Of a stretch of 19,940 nucleotides of DNA, positions 16,525 through 19,940 are shown in pieces. The notes under the pieces were generated by a model. It had not been told where the DNA came from. It did not search any database and saw only the letters and a program-made list of their open reading frames with translations. How positions within the stretch are numbered: the stretch's first letter is position 1; every line of letters starts with the position of its first letter. Source of the stretch: Desulfarculales bacterium UBA702 (GTDB lineage: Bacteria > Desulfobacterota > Syntrophobacteria > Syntrophobacterales > Syntrophobacteraceae); contig DBMI01000011.1 of assembly GCA_002298165.1 (NCBI GenBank), forward strand, positions 1 to 19,940. Reading direction: 5' to 3'. Made by a program: the position numbers and the translations under genes.

Positions 16525-17239
16525 ACATTCGATCGCTTATGGCTGCGCCAGGGCGTTTCACAGGCTCGGTGCCGAAATAGCTGTAACCTACCTGAATGAA
16601 AATGCCAGAAGATTTGTCGAACCGCTTGCAGATGAACTTGATGCCCAAATCTTCGAACCTCTTAATGTTCAGGAACCGGGGCAGCTTGAGGCGGTTTTCG
16701 ATGTTATCAGCAAGAAATGGGGAAAACTCGATATTGCGTTGCATTCAATTGCATTCGCGCCAAAAGAAGATTTGCAGGGCGGGCTTTTGGATTGTTCCGC
16801 GGAGGGGTTTTCTCTGGCAATGGATGTCTCCTGCCATTCTTTTGTGCGCATGGCGAAGCTTGCAGCCCCTTTGATGACGGATGGCGGGACTATTTTTGCC
16901 ATGAGCTACTACGGTGCCAACAAGGTTGTCCCCAACTATAACGTTATGGGGCCAGTAAAAGCCGCCCTGGAAGCCTCCGTGCGCTACCTCGCCTACGAAC
17001 TCGGCCCTAAGGGCATCCGGGTGCACGCCATCTCACCTGGTCCGATAAAGACGCGGGCTGCGGGGGGCCTCAAGGATTTTAATGCCATGTTAAACGAAGC
17101 AGTGGCCGAATCTCCGGTCCATGACCTGGTCGACATAGAAGATGTTGGAATGGCCACTGCCTATCTTGCCACTCCATTTGCAAAAAGACTTACCGGATCG
17201 ACTTTTTACGTGGATGCAGGGCTTAATATCATGAGTTGA
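16460..17239 (+). CDS. fabI: Enoyl-[acyl-carrier-protein] reductase (NADH), FabI type
   Basis: This 259-residue short-chain dehydrogenase/reductase reduces trans-2-enoyl thioesters, classically enoyl-ACP in fatty acid synthesis. The glycine-rich cofactor loop is of FabI type (GIANEHSIAYG, residues 18-28), and the catalytic Y-x6-K signature appears as Y160 and K167, with SYYG at 149-152 for the additional FabI tyrosine. The C-terminus (FAKRLTGSTFYVDAGLNIM) is canonical. GAGGAG 5 nt before the ATG decides the start even though it lies 65 nt inside ackA. It is the last gene of the DUF3141-hydratase/PTA-kinase operon. That location suggests a role on CoA-linked or specialised enoyl substrates besides housekeeping synthesis (inference); whether it is the only FabI of the genome cannot be seen. 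Confidence 0.94.
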   Translation: MTTSPTPVLKGQKALILGIANEHSIAYGCARAFHRLGAEIAVTYLNENARRFVEPLADELDAQIFEPLNVQEPGQLEAVFDVISKKWGKLDIALHSIAFAPKEDLQGGLLDCSAEGFSLAMDVSCHSFVRMAKLAAPLMTDGGTIFAMSYYGANKVVPNYNVMGPVKAALEASVRYLAYELGPKGIRVHAISPGPIKTRAAGGLKDFNAMLNEAVAESPVHDLVDIEDVGMATAYLATPFAKRLTGSTFYVDAGLNIMS

Positions 17240-17243
17240 TCCG

Positions 17244-17270
17244 CTGGCGAGAAGCAGCCAGGGTTGTTTT
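17244..17270 (+). terminator. Possible weak terminator after fabI
   Basis: CTGGC (17244-17248) and GCCAG (17257-17261) form a 5-bp stem with an 8-nt loop followed by GGTTGTTTT. It lies in the 58-bp gap between convergent genes, where termination is expected. The short stem makes the call tentative. Confidence 0.3.
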
Positions 17271-17297
17271 CCACCGCTTTATTGCTGTTACTCGACT

Positions 17298-18203
17298 CTA
17301 TGCCGCGCCCTCTTTGGCTTCATCAAGAATCTTTTGCAGCATAGCTTCTCGCTCCTTGCTGACCGAGTTCACCAGGACCTTGCCGCCAAAGCCGGAAAAA
17401 GCTTCTCTCACCCGCTCAGATTCGGCTTTGCGTACCAATGTGAACAAGGCGGAGGACCCCGGGGAGAACTTTCTTGAAAAATCTTTAATAAACTGCTCGT
17501 CAATACCTATATCGGCCAGTGATGCCGACATCATTCCAATGAGCGCTCCGATGGCAGCACCGGCCAGGGGGCTGAAAAAAATGCTGCCCACAATGAGACC
17601 CGTAATGCTCACTGCCACTGTTCCCTTCCGTGCCGGGTTGTGTTGCTGCTGGTACCGAACCTTGCCATCCCGCTCTTTGACAACAACCACGCAATCCTCA
17701 AGATCGACAAAACCCTCCCACTGAAGTCCCAATAATTTCCTGCGCGCCTCCTCTGCCTTTGCCAAATCATCGAAAACTAATACAGTCAAGTGACTGGCGT
17801 GTTTTTCCCGGAGCGTTGCTCTCAATAGCTCCGGGGTTATCCAGTCATCGAAAGTTTCTGCGACTTTTACGGCAACTCCAAGAGAGTCGATTTTCAGCAG
17901 ACTTCCATCTGCGGTATCCAACACCAGATACTCGTCGATCTCCTGGTACATTTTGTTGACAATTATGGTTTTCATGCCGGCATAGCCAATCACGAGGCCA
18001 TCTTTGCCGAAGGCTGGTACTTTGGAGCGGAAGGCAAGAGTAGTTCCAACGACGAAATCAGCGGCTCCCAGCCCGCCCATCCAGCTTTTCTCATTAACCG
18101 GATCGGAAGCCAGTTTCTTGCCGTAAATGTCCATGAATTCTCCGTATCCTTCGGGAACCTTTAACCCCAGGAACTTTGCAATATATGCTGAAAGCTTTTC
18201 CAT
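17298..18203 (-). CDS. DUF1269 membrane-associated protein with unassigned N-terminal domain
   Basis: This 301-residue protein has an unknown function. Its second half (about 137-301) resembles the DUF1269 family: a ferredoxin-like start (LTVLVFDDLAKAEEARRKL), a segment ending in VVVVKERDGKVRYQQ, then a glycine-rich hydrophobic stretch at about 195-232 (SPLAGAAIGALIGMM) that could insert as a helical hairpin, and a terminal part (SALFTLVRKAES) typical of the family. The first 135 residues contain GLGAADFVVGTTLAFRSKVPAFG and are not recognised. The ATG at 18203 is preferred because GGAGG stands 7 nt before it; an in-frame start further upstream (18374) would add 57 residues of non-protein-like sequence. 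It is monocistronic, converges on fabI and diverges from the DUF2092 gene. Confidence 0.8.
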   Translation of the reverse strand: MEKLSAYIAKFLGLKVPEGYGEFMDIYGKKLASDPVNEKSWMGGLGAADFVVGTTLAFRSKVPAFGKDGLVIGYAGMKTIIVNKMYQEIDEYLVLDTADGSLLKIDSLGVAVKVAETFDDWITPELLRATLREKHASHLTVLVFDDLAKAEEARRKLLGLQWEGFVDLEDCVVVVKERDGKVRYQQQHNPARKGTVAVSITGLIVGSIFFSPLAGAAIGALIGMMSASLADIGIDEQFIKDFSRKFSPGSSALFTLVRKAESERVREAFSGFGGKVLVNSVSKEREAMLQKILDEAKEGAA

Positions 18204-18561
18204 TCCCCAGCCTCCAAGTCGGTCGGGTTGCGAGAACCGCGACGTGATGTCCACGGTATGATGAGTGGAGGGATGTGCAAGCATCGCGTTCGCACTCGAT
18301 TTCCACCCCCAAGTCTTAAAAATAATGCCGTGCTCCGCTGCCTGCCAGAGACCTGGAGACCTGACCAGCGGCATGCATGGGCGCCCCCAAAAACGCTGCT
18401 TATATTAATTAAATAACCCCGGCTTTTCGCCTTCGAGGCGGCGGGCGCACAAGGAGTGTGGCACTGTGCTCAGGGGGAGTTAAGAGGCAGGATTCTTATG
18501 CCTTCAACTGGAAACAAATTTGTCCCCGAAAATTGGGACAGCAGATAAGAGGAGTGCCGGC
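18204..18561. other. Intergenic region between divergent DUF1269 and DUF2092 genes
   Basis: About 360 bp without a convincing gene. It contains an AT-rich island around 18400-18417 with the palindrome TTAATTAA, where promoters for either direction could lie, but no clear -35/-10 pair is seen. A small CGCC-TTCGA-GGCG hairpin lies at 18428-18440. A longer inverted repeat sits at 18521-18540, just before the ribosome binding site of the DUF2092 gene. Confidence 0.55.
18521..18540. repeat. TGTCCC/GGGACA inverted repeat in the DUF2092 leader
   Basis: TGTCCC (18521-18526) and GGGACA (18535-18540) form a 6-bp GC-rich stem around an 8-nt loop, ten bases upstream of the AAGAGGAG ribosome binding site. 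It could be a leader hairpin or a remnant of a dispersed REP-like palindrome. The sequence does not decide between these. Confidence 0.4.
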
Positions 18562-19413
18562 ATGATGCAAAAGAAATTTTGTTTGCTCGTGGTTGCGGGA
18601 ATGTTCCTGGTTGCTTCCCCGTTAATGGCTAAAGCAGCTAAGCAAACCAACCTGCCGCCGCAAGCAAACGGGAATGATACGGCCTCTCAGCAGGCGACGA
18701 AAACAGAACCCGACCCTAGACAGATTCTACACAGCATGTGCGACTTTCTAAAATCGCAGGAGCAATTTTCTTATAAAGCCGAAGTGGAAGACGACCAGGT
18801 CTATCAGGGCGGCAAGAAGCTTCAGTACACAATCAATATGGAAACGTTTGTGCACAGACCGGACAGGCTGAGAGTAAACGCTGAAGGGGACCTGGTGGAT
18901 AAACAATTCTTCTTCAACGGCCAAACCATAACGCTTTACGACAAAGATCGCAATGTATATGGCATGCTTGACGTCCCCCCTGATATCGAAAGCGCCCTCG
19001 ACAAGGCGAGCAGGGAATTCGGGGTCCGTGTGGCATTGACCGACCTGGCCAGTCCCAAGCTTTGTGAACTTTTGGACCAGAAAATCAAACACTCTCTCTA
19101 TGTGGGCATGAGCAAGGTCCGTGGAATCCCTGCGCATCATTTGTCCTTTGATGGAGACGCAGTACAGGTGCAAGTCTGGATTGCGGCCGGGGATAAGCCT
19201 TTGCCCGTGAAAGTAGTGTTGACGCATAAGAACGAGCCGGCTTCCCCCCAGTGGGCCGCTTACCTAAGCGACTGGAACTTCTCCCAGGATCTAAAAGATA
19301 ATCTCTTTGCTTTTGTTCCTCCCGAAGGAGCCGAGCAGATAAAATTTGCGCCGCCGGGCGGCTCGACCTCAAAGCTCAGAGAGGGGAAGAAAGCTGCAAG
19401 GAGTAAATCATGA
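18562..19413 (+). CDS. Secreted DUF2092 family protein
   Basis: This 283-residue exported protein belongs by its motifs to the DUF2092 family of predicted periplasmic proteins. A signal peptide of about 23-27 residues (KK, then LLVVAGMFLVASPLMA) is followed by a low-complexity linker. The family region starts with DPRQILHSMCDFLKSQEQFSYKAE and continues with VHRPDRLRVNAEGD, FFFNGQTITLYDKDRNVY, VRGIPAHHLSF and a DWNFSQDLKDNLFAFVPPEGA end. The layout, amphipathic beta strands after an N-terminal helix, recalls LolA-like lipid-binding folds (memory, not tested). The ATG at 18562 is chosen because GAGGAG lies 7 nt upstream and the signal peptide begins there; an in-frame TTG at 18520 lies inside the leader hairpin region. 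Its TGA overlaps the ATG of the next gene (ATGA), so the two are likely translated together. Confidence 0.85.
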   Translation: MMQKKFCLLVVAGMFLVASPLMAKAAKQTNLPPQANGNDTASQQATKTEPDPRQILHSMCDFLKSQEQFSYKAEVEDDQVYQGGKKLQYTINMETFVHRPDRLRVNAEGDLVDKQFFFNGQTITLYDKDRNVYGMLDVPPDIESALDKASREFGVRVALTDLASPKLCELLDQKIKHSLYVGMSKVRGIPAHHLSFDGDAVQVQVWIAAGDKPLPVKVVLTHKNEPASPQWAAYLSDWNFSQDLKDNLFAFVPPEGAEQIKFAPPGGSTSKLREGKKAARSKS

Positions 19414-19940
19414 ACTCAGCAAAATCTAAAGCTTACTTTTGCGGCTTAATTGTTGTCGTTGTGGCCATTACGCTGCTGGTTTTTGGTTTGGATGCTCAGG
19501 CAAGAGGAGGGCGCGGCGGCGGCGGCGGAGCCCGCGGCGGAGGCGGTGGTGGTGCCCGCGGCGGAAGTATTGGCGCCCGGGGCGGAGGCGGCGGCATAAG
19601 CGGCGGCAGCTTCCGAGGTGGTGGCGCGGCAGCGACTGGACCGCGAGGTGGAGCAGCAGCCGTTAGCGCGCGTGGTGGTGGAGTGGCAACAGGCCCACGC
19701 GGGGGAGGAGTGGCAACAGGCCCCCGTGGCGGAGCTGCGGCTGTTGGACCAAGAGGCGGCGCGGCGGCAACTGGCCCACGTGGCGGCGCAGTGGCGGCGG
19801 GACCTCGTCGCGGCGCGGCAGCGGCCGGACCACGCGGCAACGCAGCAGCGGTTGGTCCACGCGGCAACGTAGCGGCTGGTACAGCGGGTGGAACCTACGC
19901 CAGAGGATCCACTGGATCGACTTATCGCGGTGGAAACTAT
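19410..19940 (+). CDS. Secreted Gly/Ala/Arg-rich tandem-repeat protein, 3' end outside the window
   Basis: I do not recognise this protein. 177 residues are visible and the frame is open at the window end. AAGGAG lies 6 nt before the ATG, and that ATG overlaps the DUF2092 stop codon, so this frame is well supported. Residues 1-31 form a signal peptide (KSKAYF, a hydrophobic core of VVVVAITLLVF, then DAQA as a plausible cleavage site). Residues about 32-70 are an RGG-rich glycine tract. Residues 71-151 hold nine tandem 9-residue repeats of consensus GGAAAxGPR with a tenth partial copy, and the visible end turns to TYARGS and TYRGG. The visible mature part has many Arg and no acidic residue, so it is strongly cationic. 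It is probably periplasmic, surface-associated or extracellular; binding to polysaccharide, nucleic acid or envelope is only a guess. Confidence 0.8.
   Translation, partial: MNSAKSKAYFCGLIVVVVAITLLVFGLDAQARGGRGGGGGARGGGGGGARGGSIGARGGGGGISGGSFRGGGAAATGPRGGAAAVSARGGGVATGPRGGGVATGPRGGAAAVGPRGGAAATGPRGGAVAAGPRRGAAAAGPRGNAAAVGPRGNVAAGTAGGTYARGSTGSTYRGGNY
19620..19880 (+). repeat. Nine tandem 27-nt coding repeats plus a partial copy
   Basis: Nine in-frame units of 27 nt run from 19620 to 19862, with a partial tenth copy to 19880. In order they encode GGAAATGPR, GGAAAVSAR, GGGVATGPR, GGGVATGPR, GGAAAVGPR, GGAAATGPR, GGAVAAGPR, RGAAAAGPR and GNAAAVGPR. Codons vary between copies more than the residues do, which suggests selection on the protein pattern. 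Units three and four are the most alike and may be a recent duplication. Confidence 0.9.

Noticed and set aside
18204..18374. N-terminal extension of the DUF1269 protein from an upstream in-frame ATG
   Set aside because: The extra 57 residues look unlike protein, and a much better Shine-Dalgarno lies before the ATG at 18203.
19496..19867. Minus-strand open frame of 123 codons giving a Pro/Ala/Arg-rich product
   Set aside because: It is the mirror of the repeat region. The plus-strand frame has a Shine-Dalgarno, a signal peptide and coupling to the upstream gene; the minus frame has none of these.
19620..19880. Collagen-like Gly-x-y repeat
   Set aside because: Only two of each three triplets begin with Gly; the third begins with Ala, so a continuous collagen helix is not supported.

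Overview
This window looks like chromosomal DNA from a Gram-negative, probably anaerobic bacterium, most likely a deltaproteobacterium of the Syntrophobacter/Desulfobacterota kind. That placement is an inference from gene content: squalene-hopene cyclase, a tripartite RND pump with two lipoprotein partners, and a PTA-acetate kinase-FabI operon. No rRNA or other phylogenetic marker is present. No tRNA, rRNA, CRISPR array, insertion sequence or phage gene is visible.

Layout. (1) 1-1926 (+): squalene-hopene cyclase, cut at its 5' end by the window edge and closed by a strong hairpin terminator at 1981-2017. (2) 2227-3792 (-): a two-gene ion-transport unit, a small potassium channel followed 24 nt later by a Ca2+/H+ antiporter. 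(3) 3793-4346: a 554-bp gap without a convincing gene. (4) 4347-10229 (+): a compact RND efflux operon of periplasmic adaptor, HAE1-type pump and NodT-type outer-membrane factor, with junctions of 4 nt and a 1-nt overlap. (5) 10226-10364: a short regulatory region with a palindrome, an 11-bp-period direct repeat and a TATAAT box. (6) 10365-17239 (+): an AI-2E family membrane protein, then a tight metabolic operon of DUF3141 PHA-synthase-like protein, MaoC hydratase-phosphotransacetylase fusion, acetate kinase and FabI enoyl reductase. (7) 17298-18203 (-): a DUF1269 protein with an unassigned N-terminal half. (8) 18562-19940 (+): a secreted DUF2092 protein whose stop codon overlaps the start of a secreted Gly/Ala/Arg protein with nine tandem 9-residue repeats, which runs off the window.

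The most interesting region is 11520-17239. Its domains can be ordered into one chemical route: a PHA-synthase-like Cys-Asp-His enzyme, (R)-3-hydroxyacyl-CoA dehydration (MaoC), enoyl reduction (FabI), acyl-CoA to acyl-phosphate (PTA), and acyl-phosphate to carboxylate plus ATP (kinase). This would be a fermentative, ATP-yielding and NAD(P)H-consuming branch for hydroxyacyl units. The gene neighbourhood recurs in proteobacterial genomes as far as I recall, but I know of no demonstrated pathway. The second item of interest is the DUF2092/repeat-protein pair at the right end.

All assignments come from reading the sequence and from remembered family motifs. No database search was run.
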